From Cephalopachus bancanus (Eukaryota > Chordata > Mammalia > Primates > Tarsiidae), in assembly GCA_027257055.1 (NCBI GenBank), contig JAPVLO010000001.1, positions 12,981,501 through 13,045,500 on the forward strand: a stretch of 64,000 bases of DNA, in the 5' to 3' direction. A model generated the notes under the pieces. The model made no database searches, had not been told where the DNA came from, and saw nothing but the letters and a program-made list of their open reading frames with translations. Shown here piece by piece: positions 12,745 through 23,970 of the stretch (position 1 is the first letter of the stretch; the number at the start of each line of letters is the position of its first letter). The position numbers and the translations under genes are program-made.

Positions 12745-12931
12745 GTTTACGAAAGCTCATCAATTTATTGATCTTTTGAAAAAGTAATCTTTGATTTTAT
12801 TGATTTTCTCTCATTTTTTCTGTTTCACTGATTTATTTCCTCCTTTTTTTTTCTTAACTTGCTTTGGGTTTTTGTTTTCTGGTCTCTTAAATAGGTAGCA
12901 TAGATCACAGATTTAAGGTTATGTTTTTTCT
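12745..12931 (-). mobile_element. antisense L1 ORF2 fragment, left half
   Basis: Complement of L1 ORF2: contains the characteristic antisense run around TTATTGATCTTTTGAAAAAG, then TTGATTTTATTGATTTTCTC and CTTGCTTTGGG. It continues at 13025 after a 93-bp insertion, so the two halves are one element split by a later event. Confidence 0.7.
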
Positions 12932-13024
12932 CTCTTTTTTTTTTTTTTTTTTTTTTGAGAAAGCAGGATTTCCTGAGAGGACAGAAAAGCTCCAATGGTG
13001 GGAGGGGACCAGAAGGGGTTGTCC
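12932..13024 (-). mobile_element. short retroposon: 68-nt body plus poly(A) tail, unknown family
   Basis: Body at 12957-13024, preceded on this strand by a long T run (the complement of a poly(A) tail), so the RNA-sense strand is minus. A target-site duplication AGGTTATGTTTTTTCT lies at 12916-12931 and, with one extra T, at 13025-13041. The insertion cleanly splits an antisense L1 fragment, which fixes both ends. A gapless 68-base relative, identical at about 53 of 68 positions, is at 41527-41594. The RNA sense would start GGACAACCCCTTCTGG. It does not match tRNA, 5S, 7SL, Y or vault RNA as I know them. No A or B box is evident, so it is more likely a retroposed small RNA carried by L1 than a self-promoting SINE. 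Confidence 0.75.
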
Positions 13025-13125
13025 AGGTTATGTTTTTTTCTAATAGAAGTATTTAAATTAGAAGTTTTCATCTCAGTACTGCATTAATATTTTATTAAAA
13101 GGAGGGCATTTCTTACACTGCTGCC
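13025..13125 (-). mobile_element. antisense L1 ORF2 fragment, right half
   Basis: Continuation of the L1 interrupted at 12932: AAATTAGAAGTTTTCATCTC followed by AGTACTGC matches the complement of the L1 ORF2 region after the left half. Confidence 0.6.
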
Positions 13126-14330
13126 TTCCATATCTATAGGTTCTTGTATATATTTTTATAAAATTTTGTTGTTTTTCTTTTTACATTTAGGATTTAGGGT
13201 AGCTATACCTTATTTTTTGAGAGGGGTATAAGTTAGTAACGTTATTTTACAATTTTCTGTGCAGATAACCATTATTCCACACTTTTCACAACACAAAGTC
13301 ATACTTCTGAGCACACTACCAGAAATAAACTGTTCTCCATGTTTATCTAGGAGTTTATGGATTCTTCTGTAATATTACTTTCTTCTTCATGGCCTTTCTT
13401 GAGTACCAAGTCCAAGAAAATTAGTTTCTCTATAATATTGTTCCTGTAACTGCGTAATATGTATCTCTTTTTTATAACTTATTTTGTTGTATTATAATTA
13501 TGTATATGCATGTGTGTGTCTGTATGTGTGTGTGGACCCTGGTAGACTTCTGAGAGACAGAAAAATGCATTGCATGTATTTTAATCACTTTTGCATTCCA
13601 AACACAAAACACTCAATAAATTGCCAATGCAATTCAATTGTCAGCCAGAAACTGCCACAGAAGAACTGAGAGAAGCAGATTGCTATATTCTACTCTAACT
13701 CTATTAAATAATTTTTAATTCAGTCCCATATTAAACATGTATCAATTAATTTGGTGAATAGTATAACAGGCAGTTGCTTCACTGGTCGGAGCATATTAAA
13801 GTGAAGTCACATTTTATGTGATGATTGGCTTCTAGAGTTATGTCCTTTGAAAGGCACACATGATAAAAATGACTCTGGAAGATCACTTATATTACCCATC
13901 AAGAGTAATAGGCAAGGGTTTAATTTATATAACTCTGTACAATTATATGCAGGCATTTGCGAGTAATGTATAAAACAACTTAAAGCACATAATGAGATAC
14001 ATCTAGTCTTTGGAATTCTAAGAAAGTGGATTGCACTTTCTTGAAATTGAATTTTCAGGAACTCATTCATTCATCTGTTCATCATCAAATATGTACTGAA
14101 GCCCTGCTTCTCTCAGACACAGGTCTAGGCACTAGGGCGACCTTGGCCTACAACATAAGCATCCTTGCCCATAGGGAGGTTTAATTCTAGCATAGGGAAG
14201 TAAGCAGTATTTACATAAAATGTATAACACACTAAAAGACAGTGAAACCAATGGAGGAAAGAAAAGGTTGAAGAGGATAAGCAGGGCTGGGAGGGACCAG
14301 AGTGGTGTGGAAAAAAGTTGAGTTGAGTTG
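13126..14330. other. intron sequence, nothing recognised
   Basis: AT-rich, with a short TG-rich stretch near 13500-13535. No named repeat, RNA gene or exon seen. Confidence 0.4.
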
Positions 14331-14343
14331 AAATTGTAAATCA

Positions 14344-14626
14344 GCCGGGCTCGGTGGCTCAGCCTGTAATCCCGCACTTTGGGAGGCTGAGGTGAGTGGA
14401 TTGCCTGAGCCTGCGGGTTCGAGACCCACCTGGGCAACTAGGCAAGACCTCACCTCTACAGTAAATCAAAAAATTAACCTAGCGTGGTACCACGCACCTG
14501 TAGTTCCAGCTACTTGGAAGGCTGAGGCGGAAGGATCACCGGAGCCCAGCAGGTCGAGGTTGCGGTGGCCGGGAGCGTGCCACTGCACTCCAGTCTGGGT
14601 GACGGAGTGAGACTCCAACTCAAAAA
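14344..14626 (+). mobile_element. Alu SINE, lineage-specific type, with TSD
   Basis: Full dimer from GCCGGGCTCGGTGGCTCAGC to GACTCCAACTC plus A tail. Exact target-site duplication AAATTGTAAATCA at 14331-14343 and 14627-14639. The left-arm B-box region is GGTTCGAGACC, a good Pol III B-box match; the right arm carries the extra ~31-base block. Confidence 0.95.
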
Positions 14627-14639
14627 AAATTGTAAATCA

Positions 14640-15579
14640 GGGATCAGCAAAAGCCTCACTGGGCAAAAGATACAGGGAGGATGTCGGAGTGATACACAAG
14701 TTCAAGTCAGAGAAGAGCATTCCAGGCAAGGGAACAGCCACAGCTCTGAGACAGGAGCATTTCTGAGCTGCAAGAGGGCGGTGTGGTTCAAGTGAGGTTA
14801 CTCTACTGGATGTTCAATGAGGTTAAATTCCTATTCGTTATAAATGCTAATTCTAGAAAAGGGAAGCTTTTCAGTTATAAACTACAGCAAGAGGCTAAAT
14901 GTGAAATTCAGATTATAACTGTATTGCATTATGACTTTCTTCAAAATCATTGCACTAGGTCCGAAGATTTTGATCTGCCCAGAGTATAGATAAAGGATAA
15001 GTATTGTCCTGTTTTGAAAGTAGAATGTATTAGACCTATAGCTCTATTTCCACTCATGATATCAGAAAATTAGAAGACAGACTCCAGGGAACCTAAGCCC
15101 CAAATTTTCCAACGATTTGGAAAGCAAACTTCAAGCTAAAAGGATAGAAAGATTTCCATTGTGCTGAAATAGAATCAGTTCACATTGATGAAGACATGTG
15201 TGTTACAACCTCAGTAGACTTGGTAGATCTGATTCTTTTCTGAGTTTTATGATTACAGTATCATTTGATACTGCCATTTTAGATTTCTGACTCTGCTCCT
15301 AAAACAGATGAACTGTGATATTGCAAAGAAATATCACGAAGTCAATGACATAAAAAACCTAGATTTTGAAGCCCAAGTACATTTCAATTAATTTCATACA
15401 TTTGTGGGTGATTTTTTTTTTTTTTACTATCTGTTTTTGAAAAGAAATCTTGAATCAAAAGATTTGCTTTCATACTTTGCCTACTTGAACAAAATCTTGT
15501 CTCTGTTTCTTTCTAATTCTTCCTGATTTACATGCACATGATTTTGATGATGTCTTAAGGCGCTGTAATTGACCCCAGG
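14640..15579. other. intron sequence, nothing recognised
   Basis: No repeat family, RNA gene or exon that I can support. A short T run is at about 15413-15426. Confidence 0.4.
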
Positions 15580-16010
15580 GTACAGTGGCAGATTCTATGC
15601 CTACCACATCTGTTTTTCTTCTTCTTAAGCGCACAGGTAGAGTACATTTCCCAGCTTCCTTTGCAGTTAGTCATTGAAATGTGATTGAAGGTAGCCAATG
15701 GAATGAGAGCCATGGTGGTGGACGCTGCTTCTAAGCATGGCTTGTATCAACCTCCCTTGCATGACCATCGATCACCTTTCCTACCCTAAAGCTAGATATG
15801 GAATCCTCTAAGACTCGAGAAGAGCCCAGGCATTTTGATGGACAGGCATATTAAGGTCATCGGTTCATCAGCTCCTAGCCTCTGCATGAGCAAGAAATAT
15901 ACTTCTGTTGTGCCATGCCACAAGTATTTGTGGCTTGCTTGTCACAGCATCTTGGGTGACCCTATCTCTTCGTCATTTATTCACTTAGTATTTTATTGTT
16001 GCTGCCAAGG
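15580..16010 (+). mobile_element. probable old LTR fragment
   Basis: ACATTTCCCAGCTTCCTTTG, then GCCAATGGAATGAGAGC, and later GAAATATACTTCTGTTGTG resemble a common mammalian ERVL/MaLR-class LTR with its polyadenylation region. Only parts align with what I remember, so the subfamily is left open. Confidence 0.35.
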
Positions 16011-16210
16011 ATTATTATTATTACTGTTTGTAGTACTTAATTAAGTTTACCCTTCATTATTTAATAATTTGTATTCTTTAAGATAGCAAAAATCATTCCC
16101 ATCTATGTCTTTTAATGATTGGATTCTTGAGATATTGCTTATCAGAAAATTTAATACACAATCATGTTCAGTGGTGTTCCCACCAAGCCAGCCTTCACAC
16201 ACATGTGCCC

Positions 16211-16250
16211 CGCACACATGCGTGTGTGTGTGCGTGCGCACACACACACA
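16211..16250. repeat. 40-bp alternating purine-pyrimidine tract (Z-DNA-prone)
   Basis: Forty consecutive bases of strict purine/pyrimidine alternation: CA, then GCGTG(TG)n, then CGTGCGCA(CA)n. The TG and CA halves are complementary, so it can also form a hairpin or cruciform. Confidence 0.9.
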
Positions 16251-16298
16251 GTTTTCTGCATGTGTATATAGTCTGTAACTCTTAAAAATTTATTTGAA

Positions 16299-16598
16299 GC
16301 CGGGCTTGGTGGCTCAGTCCGTAATCCCGCGCTTGGGAGGCTGAGATGAGTGGATTGCCTGAGCCTGTGCGTTCGAGACCCACCTGGGCAACTTGGCAAG
16401 ACCTCATCTCTACAATAAATTTTTAAAAATTAGCCAGGCGTGGTAGCGCGTGCCTGTAGTTCCAGCTACTTGGAAGGCAGAGGCGGAAGCATTGCCGTAG
16501 CCCAGCAGGTCCAGGCTGCAGTGGCCGGGAGCGTGCCACTGCACTCCAGTCTGGGTGAAAGAATGAGATTCCAACTCAAAAAATAAAAAATAAAAATA
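16299..16598 (+). mobile_element. Alu SINE, lineage-specific type, with TSD
   Basis: Full dimer starting GCCGGGCTTGGTGGCTCAG, linker CTACAATAAATTTTTAAAAA, AT-rich tail. Exact 15-bp duplication AAAAATTTATTTGAA at 16284-16298 and 16599-16613, so the insertion boundaries are secure. Confidence 0.95.
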
Positions 16599-17065
16599 AA
16601 AAATTTATTTGAAAAATATCAATGGACTTAATTTTGCTGAAGGACAAAATCAGTTCCCAAAACTAGACATACTTCACTATGTTCAGGACCTTTTCGGTGC
16701 ATTTCAGGATTATGATATTGCCTGTCTTACCTCTCATTCTCCAGTGAATGACTCTCACCAATAACTACATTTTGAAGGGAATGTCAAGGTTGAGGGTAGG
16801 AGAGATACTTTCCTCCAGGTAGTGATTACCATGACTCATGGAGTTGCTAAGCTATACCGCTTTAAAAATTATAGCTGACATTTTTTAAGTATTTAAGTGG
16901 GGTTCTGTTAACATCCAGTTTCTTGAAATGGTCTTCCTCATTCTTATTTAATTACTTAATATTATAACACATGAATTGTGATTGTTTCTAGAAAAAGTAT
17001 TTTTGAAAAATCAATAAAGTAATAGGTCAATCGTGTACTACAAAACACTATAAAATGAAATACTG

Positions 17066-17369
17066 GGACCAGGTATGGTGGCTTATACCTATAATCTCAG
17101 AAGTTTGGGAGGCCAAGGTAGGAGGAGCATCACTTGAGCCCAGGAGTTTGAATCCAACTTGGGCAACATAGCAAAATCTCATCTCTACAAAAAAAAAAAA
17201 AATCAAAAAATTAGCTGGGTGTGTTTTTATGCACCTATAGTCCCAGCTACTCAGAAGGCTGGGGCAGGAGGATCGCCTAAGCCCAGGAAGTCGAGGCTGC
17301 GGTGAGTTGTGACACTAAACTCTAGCCTGGGCGACAGAGTGAGACCTCAACTCAAAAAAATAAAATAAC
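17066..17369 (+). mobile_element. Alu SINE, older (AluJ-like)
   Basis: Dimer with GCCCAGGAGTTTGAATCC in the left arm instead of the CGCGGGTTCGAGACC block, and few CpGs remaining. The duplication AAAAT(G/A)AAATACTG lies at 17052-17065 and 17370-17383. Looks older than the 14.3- and 16.3-kb copies. Confidence 0.88.
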
Positions 17370-17394
17370 AAAATAAAATACTGCCTAATGTAAT

Positions 17395-17402
17395 GGGGGG
17401 GG
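17395..17402. repeat. G homopolymer run
   Basis: A run of eight or more Gs just after the 17.1-kb Alu. Small, prone to slippage; no gene context. Confidence 0.6.
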
Positions 17403-17697
17403 GTTATCCCTCAACTTGGATTCCCCTCCTCTGCAAGCAGTGGGTGCTGTGCTACCATGACTTTGACTCTTGCGTTCCTCAGTTTCATACAGGCCTGACC
17501 TCTCCTAATTATACACAACTCCCTTGCTCTTCCAAAGCCAACTCTCAAGGCCAATACCACATCTCACGGAGCTTTCCTCTCCCGTATGGTTTTGTAGTTA
17601 CATAGATGGAACAAAACATGAGCCCTGTTCCTTATATCTCTCAGTCCAACTGGTCTTTCTCCTTGTCTTCTACTCATCCTATTTTTCTCTTCTTCAT

Positions 17698-17983
17698 GAG
17701 TTGTAGTCTCACTCTGTCACCCAGGCTGGAAGGCAATCACACGATCACGATCACCACAGCCTTGACCTGCTGGACTCAGGTGATCCTTCCACATCAACCT
17801 GCCAAATAGCTGGAACTACAGTCAAGCGCTACCACACTCAGCTAATTTATTATTATTATTTATTGTAAACACAAGGTCTCACCAAGTTGTCCAGGCTGGT
17901 CTTGAACCCCTGTGTTCAGGCAATCCTCTCACCTCTGCCTCCCAAAGTGCCAGGATTATGGGCATTGGCCACTGCTCCTGGCC
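17698..17983 (-). mobile_element. Alu SINE, older dimer
   Basis: Reverse-strand Alu from GTAGTCTCACTCTGTCACCC to GGCCACTGCTCCTGGCC, with both arms present and low CpG. It lacks a clear T-run tail, so the 3' end is eroded. Confidence 0.85.
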
Positions 17984-18039
17984 TACATATCATTTTAATC
18001 CAGATCAAATTCCACAACCCAATGGCCATCGTGCCTTGA

Positions 18040-18310
18040 AATGGGTTGTGTCTCCTCTGTATCCCAACAACTGTAATCGCATGCATGAGTTATTAATCAA
18101 TTCACGCTATACTGCCTTGTTTTATATTCATGTCTTGTTCAAGTATCATTATTTGTTTAATATTTATGCATTTATGTTTTGTTACTCAATCTAAATAGAG
18201 CCCCTGCAGGCAAGGGGTCAGGCTTTGTACCTCTTGCTGAATTCTATAGAACTCACCACAGTGTCTTTTATTTTCATCATTATTGAAGGCACATTTGTTA
18301 ATTGATTGAT
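18040..18310 (+). mobile_element. L2 LINE 3' end
   Basis: Ends with the L2-type series: CTCAATCTAAATAGAGCCCC, GGCAAGGGGTCAGGCTTTGT, CACAGTGTC, then GGCACATTTGTTAATTGATTG in place of the usual 'caataaatgtttgttgaatga'. Old, diverged. Confidence 0.7.
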
Positions 18311-18339
18311 AGGGAAAGCTTTTTTGGAAGGCAATGTAA

Positions 18340-18545
18340 TTAATACACATAAAGGCTGACTAAGCACAATGTACCAGAATTTGCATTCTGACTCTACCAG
18401 TTTCCAGCCAAGTGACTTTGGACTTCAAAGATGAATTTCTGCATCTATGAAATGAAGCTAATAATATATAACCTGCTTATTTCACATGGTTGTGTCTACT
18501 AGAATAATTACATGTGAAAATGCTTTAAGGATTTCAAACAATGTA
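18340..18545 (+). mobile_element. MIR SINE
   Basis: The MIR core pattern is visible: CATTCTGACTCTACCAGTTT, AAGTGACTTTGGACTTC, then TCTGCATCTATGAAATGAAG. Ancient tRNA-derived SINE, diverged. Confidence 0.7.
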
Positions 18546-21500
18546 ACGAAGATGATACTAGAAACGGGCCTTGGAAACCGCAGAGAATTTTATCAGGCAG
18601 AGAGGTTTATCTTTGGACGTACAAACCAGGACTATTGTCAGGAAGCAAAATAGAAGTATGGGGTGTGTTCTACATATATTTGGTTGGGTTAAAATATAGA
18701 GTGTGTGAGAGCCAGAATAATCAGTGTAGCTGGAAAATATAGAACTTTCTCAAAGCGTATGAGCTTGATTCTTTCTTTAGATTAAGGGAAGGCCATGGCA
18801 TTGGAGATTTTTGAACAAGAGAATGAGATAAACAGCTTTTTTCCCTCTCTTTCTAAAGAGAGAAATAAAAGATCAGACTTCATGCAAAATCATATCCTAA
18901 ATGTCACAGATTAATTATATTGCATGATTTATACTACAACGATAAGTTTCATTGTTGTAACTCTCAATTAATATGAAGAAACACATCCATCTACTCATCA
19001 GAGTCCGTTTTTATTCATAATTATGACTTGAGAGGTTAAAGTCAGCTGCCAAATGCAAATAAATTTGTATTTAAATTATATTGTGTATTCCACTATAATG
19101 TTACTTACTATGTAGGTAAAGAGTGGTTGTTGATTTTTTAAGAAATAGAAGCATCCAGATAAGGTAGAAAATTAAAATTCTCTTTCTCCTTCACCCCCTG
19201 TGGTCCAGATATAGCTACTCTTGTTTCCCGTGAAGCTTGAACATACTTTTAAAGGATATTTTCCTTTTTGTTTAAATCTTAGGCAACAAAGGAAACAAAG
19301 TCCCAAGAATGGACATACTTGTATTGCTGTGTAAAACTCTATTTTTGAAATAAGAAGGACCAATTCTTTTCTGCCTAAACCACAGTGCCGTTTTCACTCA
19401 CAGACTTTTAGACTTACAAAAACATGCAACCCTTTAGCCGAAGGGTTTCTACATCACATTTTGTTTTATGCTACATCTTTAGGATTTATTTAAGTAGACC
19501 TTGGTTTTACAGACTCTTTTTCAGATTTCATTTCTTAACCTTTTTTTTCCTCCAACATCTTGTTAGCACGGAGTAGAAATGGGATTTGCATTTGAAGCAC
19601 TAACATTTCCTATTCAGTCAGCTAAGACACTTCCTTCTTTTAATTTCCATAAATGTCAGTAAATGCCTCTTTTCACCTTTGGGTGAATAGTCAATAGAAA
19701 AATCAATTCTGTGACAAATGAACAGCAACATGATTTTACATATGAATTATTTAACAAAGACTATTTTTATCCTTGAAGAGAAAGACTTAAGTTAAAAATC
19801 AGCAGCAAATTATTAATTTGCATTTATTCATATTATCCACAGAAATGCATACCCATGGGAAGTGAGGAAAATTTATATCTCATTGTTTAGTTAGTTCATC
19901 TCATAGAACTGAAAATAACACAATAAGAAGTTATTGAAAGTTAGTAAATAGCTACAGAAGAAATAAACCTTATTAAACCTTTAGCTGTGTTGTGTTTTTC
20001 TCAGGTTGTGAGTGATTTAGTATTTTGTAATCCCTGAAAATAGGTGAACTAATGATATGCGTGCCACTTTAGAGAAAGAACTTGCATGGCCCCAGTCTTT
20101 ATATCACTATATCAAACTCTATCTTCCTATCTAATTGATATCTTCTAGATGTCGGGAGGCACAAGTTACTTTACAATCCAAGCAGGGAAATGGGAACTAG
20201 ATTCATGTCTTGATCTTCTAAATTTCAAATCAGCAAGATTTTCTCAATAGCAGAACAAAACCGTTTTTTTTAATGCTGTATTGAGTTGTGGAGCTAGTGA
20301 TCACCAGTATCTTAAGTCACATTGTAATTTTCTAAGGATTATTGTTTCTATGAAGGAACCTTGTCATAGAAAACCTAATGAATAGAAGGGATTTTTGTTT
20401 GAGAACGAGTATCCCAGCCCGTGGGGACTTGGGTTTGAACCGTGATCATTTTCGTATCTGCTCACACACGCTGGGAGCTTGAAGTGCGTTCTGGTGTTCA
20501 GAGGCATACATATTTATTGAATATAAATAGCATAGCTTTTTCCATATATAATCCTCTCTTAAGAGCAGAAAGGAGAATGTGTTGGTGTTATAGGTGCAAC
20601 CCCTGCCACGTTTTAGGTGATCTAAACTGACAGGAGGTTGTATATGAAAAACGTCAGCCTCATCGGAGTTTCAGCTCGTGTTGGAGTGGCTTCAGTGAGG
20701 CTGCTTCTGCCTCTGTTTCTGAGATATAGCCATGTGTCAATTTGTTTGAGGAGTAAAACTTTCCCATCTCCTGATAAACGCTGACTTCCTGCTCTCTTTT
20801 TACTGAACTGCAAGTGGCCTCCAATCTCTGAAGCTTTTTAGATCTCTTTTGAATGTCAAATTTAAAATTACAGAGTCACTAGCGGGAATCTCATTAGATT
20901 GTCCACCAAACAATTTTAAACTGACAGACTCTGCACTTTTCTAAAAGCTTGGTTTTTGTACCTGGTATAGAATAGTACCGTATTTTTTCATGCCATCGAA
21001 AAATAAAAATTCTAGACATATTATAAGTCTATTTGAACCCTTAACCTTAAGGCATTGTGTTCTTTGGCCACCAGGAAGTCCGTGGTGACCGTCCTGCTGC
21101 CTTTCAATGGCCCCACCCACTGCCATTCAGACTCATTTAGGCATGTCTGAATTCACAGCAAGAAATGGTCATGGGACCACCCACATCCTATGAGATTTCA
21201 GAGCTGCAGAGCATTTTTAATAAGTTCCCAGGACTTTCTAGCATTTGAAAGGGCCTTGGCCGAATCTGTGAAATGTGAAACACATCTCACATATGAGAAT
21301 GTGTTCAGGGTCAGTCTGGCATTGTTTGAAGGCACCCTCTTCTGTTCTTTTTCCTGGACACGATGGGGGTGAGGTGCCCGTTTACTCTTAAGTAAAAAAG
21401 CAAAACAAAAAACAAAAAAACAGTGCAAGTTTAATGTTCTGTGATAACATTTTTACCATCTCTCAAACATAATCCAGGTATTCAAACACTCACTCCGTCT

Positions 21501-22700
21501 AAACTCTCCAAGCAAGTACACTGAATGCTTTGTGCTGGATAGAGATTGATTTCCTCGTTTGGGGCTCTAAAGGATACCATAGTCTTGTCAAGCAGTAACT
21601 AATTCTACCCACATGGAATAGATCAACATTTCTCCAACTTGCATAATATATATGATCCTCTTTAAATGAAAAATATATATATTTGGCTTGACCCTTAACA
21701 TTTCTTAAATTATTTTATAACAAAGTTAATTAAGTGTATACCCACACAGTGTTACCTAAAATCTCTTTATCCCTTTAGATTTTATTACAGCTATAAAACC
21801 AAAGCAAATTTACCAACTGAGCAGAATAAAAATCTACTAAAACAGCAACAAAAAATAAAATAAAATCTATGACATTCACATTAGGTATAAGGTTGTGTTT
21901 AGCTGAAATGGCATGGCTGTGGAAAACATAAATGTGGTAATTTTAAATCCGTTAACAACGTCCATCAACTTTGGGGCATTTTTACCATCTTGTGCCATTG
22001 TTTTTACCAAATCTCCACTGCTCTCATCTATTGGAACTGCTGGGCAACTTTGAACTTACCCTACTCTGTAATATTGCTTAGCTTTTCTTAGGAGAAAAAA
22101 AAATCTATTGCATATTAAATCCATCTGCTCTTATCTTGTTAACCTACAACCATGTGAATAATATGTCAACCTACTTGGAAATAAAATACAAAGGCAAAAA
22201 AAAAAATCTCATTGAGCACTGGCTTGAAATGTAGATATTCAAAATGACACAAAGTTCAACAGCATTACTTTTTAAAAAATGAAAATATAACAGCAAAATT
22301 GTTTAATTGTTCAAGGAACTTGTGGACCCCTGACAATACAAACCTCCGTTTCAGGAGCATTGCATGTAACAGTTGTTTAAATAGCTCACTAAAAACTGTT
22401 TATACTTATTTTGGTCTTACCCTTAAAATTAAAACAAAACAAAACAAAAAACCTCTAAACCTCTCCTCATTGTATTTCTGTTTAACTTTCTTTAGATTTA
22501 AAGCCTATATAAATCATAGTTATGTTTTAAGTATTTTGAGGGTTTCTTTTTAGTAATAAAGAAATAAACTATGTCACATTTATAAAGGGTTATAAATTCT
22601 GAGAAGTGTTTTATTTAGCCTTGCTTAATTTAGTCACCAGGATAATCATAATTCAGCAGGGTTTAGGGATTTTCTCACGTCAAAGAGCTAACAATGACAC
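18546..22700. other. intron sequence, largely unrecognised
   Basis: Over 4 kb of AT-rich sequence with no Alu and no exon I can support. ORFs here are short and lack family motifs. A diffuse MIR-like scrap may lie near 20400-20450. Confidence 0.4.
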
Positions 22701-22719
22701 AAGCATCACAACCCACATT

Positions 22720-22925
22720 TGTACAGTACTCACTACATTTTAAAGACATTCTTTTGAGTAACCTATGCCTATGACTCATATAATCCACACCAAGTTGTTA
22801 GGAGATAATTATTGTGATCCCACTTTAAAGATGAGGAAGCCAGTGAAAGCTCACTCAGAGTGCACACGTAGGGAGCAAGTTTAGATTCCAACCCATGCAT
22901 TTTGACTTCAGAGTTTAACCACCTT
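22720..22925 (+). mobile_element. MIR SINE, 3' half
   Basis: CCCACTTTAAAGATGAGGAAG, then the counterpart of 'gcccaaggtcacacagctagtaag' and a Pro-Cys-rich end before CATTTTGACTTC, matching the MIRb 3' portion. Confidence 0.6.
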
Positions 22926-22937
22926 CAGATTTCTCAC

Positions 22938-23071
22938 GGGTCCAGGTGTGCTGACTCACGCCTGTAATCCCAGCACTTTGGAAGACCAAGGCAAGAGGAT
23001 TGCTTGAGTCCAGGAGTTTGAGCCCAGCCTAGGCAACATAGCGAGACCTCATCTCTACAAAAAAAATTTAA
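22938..23071 (+). mobile_element. older Alu, left arm (outer element of a nest)
   Basis: Left arm GGGTCCAGGTGTGCTGACTC through CTCATCTCTACAAAAAAAA. The matching right arm resumes at 23361 after a younger Alu, so this is half of one AluJ-like element broken in its A-rich linker. Confidence 0.85.
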
Positions 23072-23360
23072 GTCTGGCTGCGGTGGCTCAGCCTGTAATC
23101 CCAGCACTTTGAGAGTCCAAGACGAGTGAATTGCCTGCGCCTGTGGGTTTGAGACCAGCCTGAGCAACTAGGCGAGACCGCATGTCTACAATAAATCAAA
23201 ACTTAGCTGGGTGTGGTAGTACGCACCTTTAGTTCTGGCTACTTGAAAGGCTGAGGTGGAAGGATCGCCAGAGCCTAGCAGGTCAACACTGGGGTGGCCG
23301 TGAGTGTGTCACTGCACTCCAGCCTGGGCAACAGAGTAAGATTATAACTCAAAAAAAAAA
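23072..23360 (+). mobile_element. younger Alu inserted in the linker of the older Alu
   Basis: Complete dimer of the lineage-specific type (GGCTGCGGTGGCTCAGCCTG ... CAATAAATCAAAACTTAGC ... GGAAGGATCGCCAGAGCC) ending in an A run, flanked by the A-rich linker and AGTC on both sides. Same orientation as the host element. Confidence 0.88.
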
Positions 23361-23530
23361 AGTCAGCTAGGTATGGTGCACACATCTGTAGTCCCAGCTC
23401 CTGGGGAGGCTGAGGTAAAATGATCACCTGAGTACACGAGGTCAAGGTTGCAGTAAGTCGGGATCATGCCACTACTCTCCAGCCTGAGTGACAGAATGAG
23501 ACCTTGACTAGAATAGAATAGAATAGAATA
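23361..23530 (+). mobile_element. older Alu, right arm plus (GAATA)n tail
   Basis: Right arm AGTCAGCTAGGTATGGTGCA through AGCCTGAGTGACAGAATG, belonging with 22938-23071. Its tail has evolved into about four GAATA pentamers at 23509-23530. Confidence 0.85.
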
Positions 23531-23689
23531 AAAATGAAATAAAGTTTCTGATGGACTTGACATTTTGTATTAAAGAATGAAATTTCCATGTCATTCCTGT
23601 CTCTTGTCTACATCAGATCCTGTGGAAATTCTTTTATCTGTCTATTTTTTCCCCCTTTTCCAATGAGTTAGGTGACTATCTCATTTTGC

Positions 23690-23970
23690 AAAATTTAGAT
23701 CAAATGTTACTTTTCTTTGGAGTCCTCTTCAGATCTTCCTCCACAAAATCTCCTTTCCCAGGTAAACGGTTAAAGATTTATTTTTATGTTTTTTAGAAGA
23801 AACGTCCTTATTTTTTCCCTGCTCTGTCGTTATGCCATATGTGACACTTTAAGACATGCACGTGTTTTGTTTGTCTAAAATCTTTAAAAGCGGGGCCTGG
23901 TCGTATTCACAGAGCACAGGGCACCTACAGCTGGGGCGGTACAAAGCGTGCCCAAAGATGCCTAGATGGA
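23690..23970 (+). mobile_element. L2 LINE 3' fragment
   Basis: TCAAATGTTACTTTTCTTTGG with AGTCCTCTTCAGATCTTCC and, downstream, AAAAGCGGGGCCTGGTCGTA and CACAGAGCACAGGGCACC follow the L2 3' consensus order (the 'ctcctccaggaagccttcc...agggcagggactg...gcacagtgcctggca' series). Confidence 0.55.

Noticed and set aside
14344..14626. tRNA-like genes suggested by GGTTCGAGACC
   Set aside because: The match is the B-box region of Alu left arms; no cloverleaf can be drawn around it.
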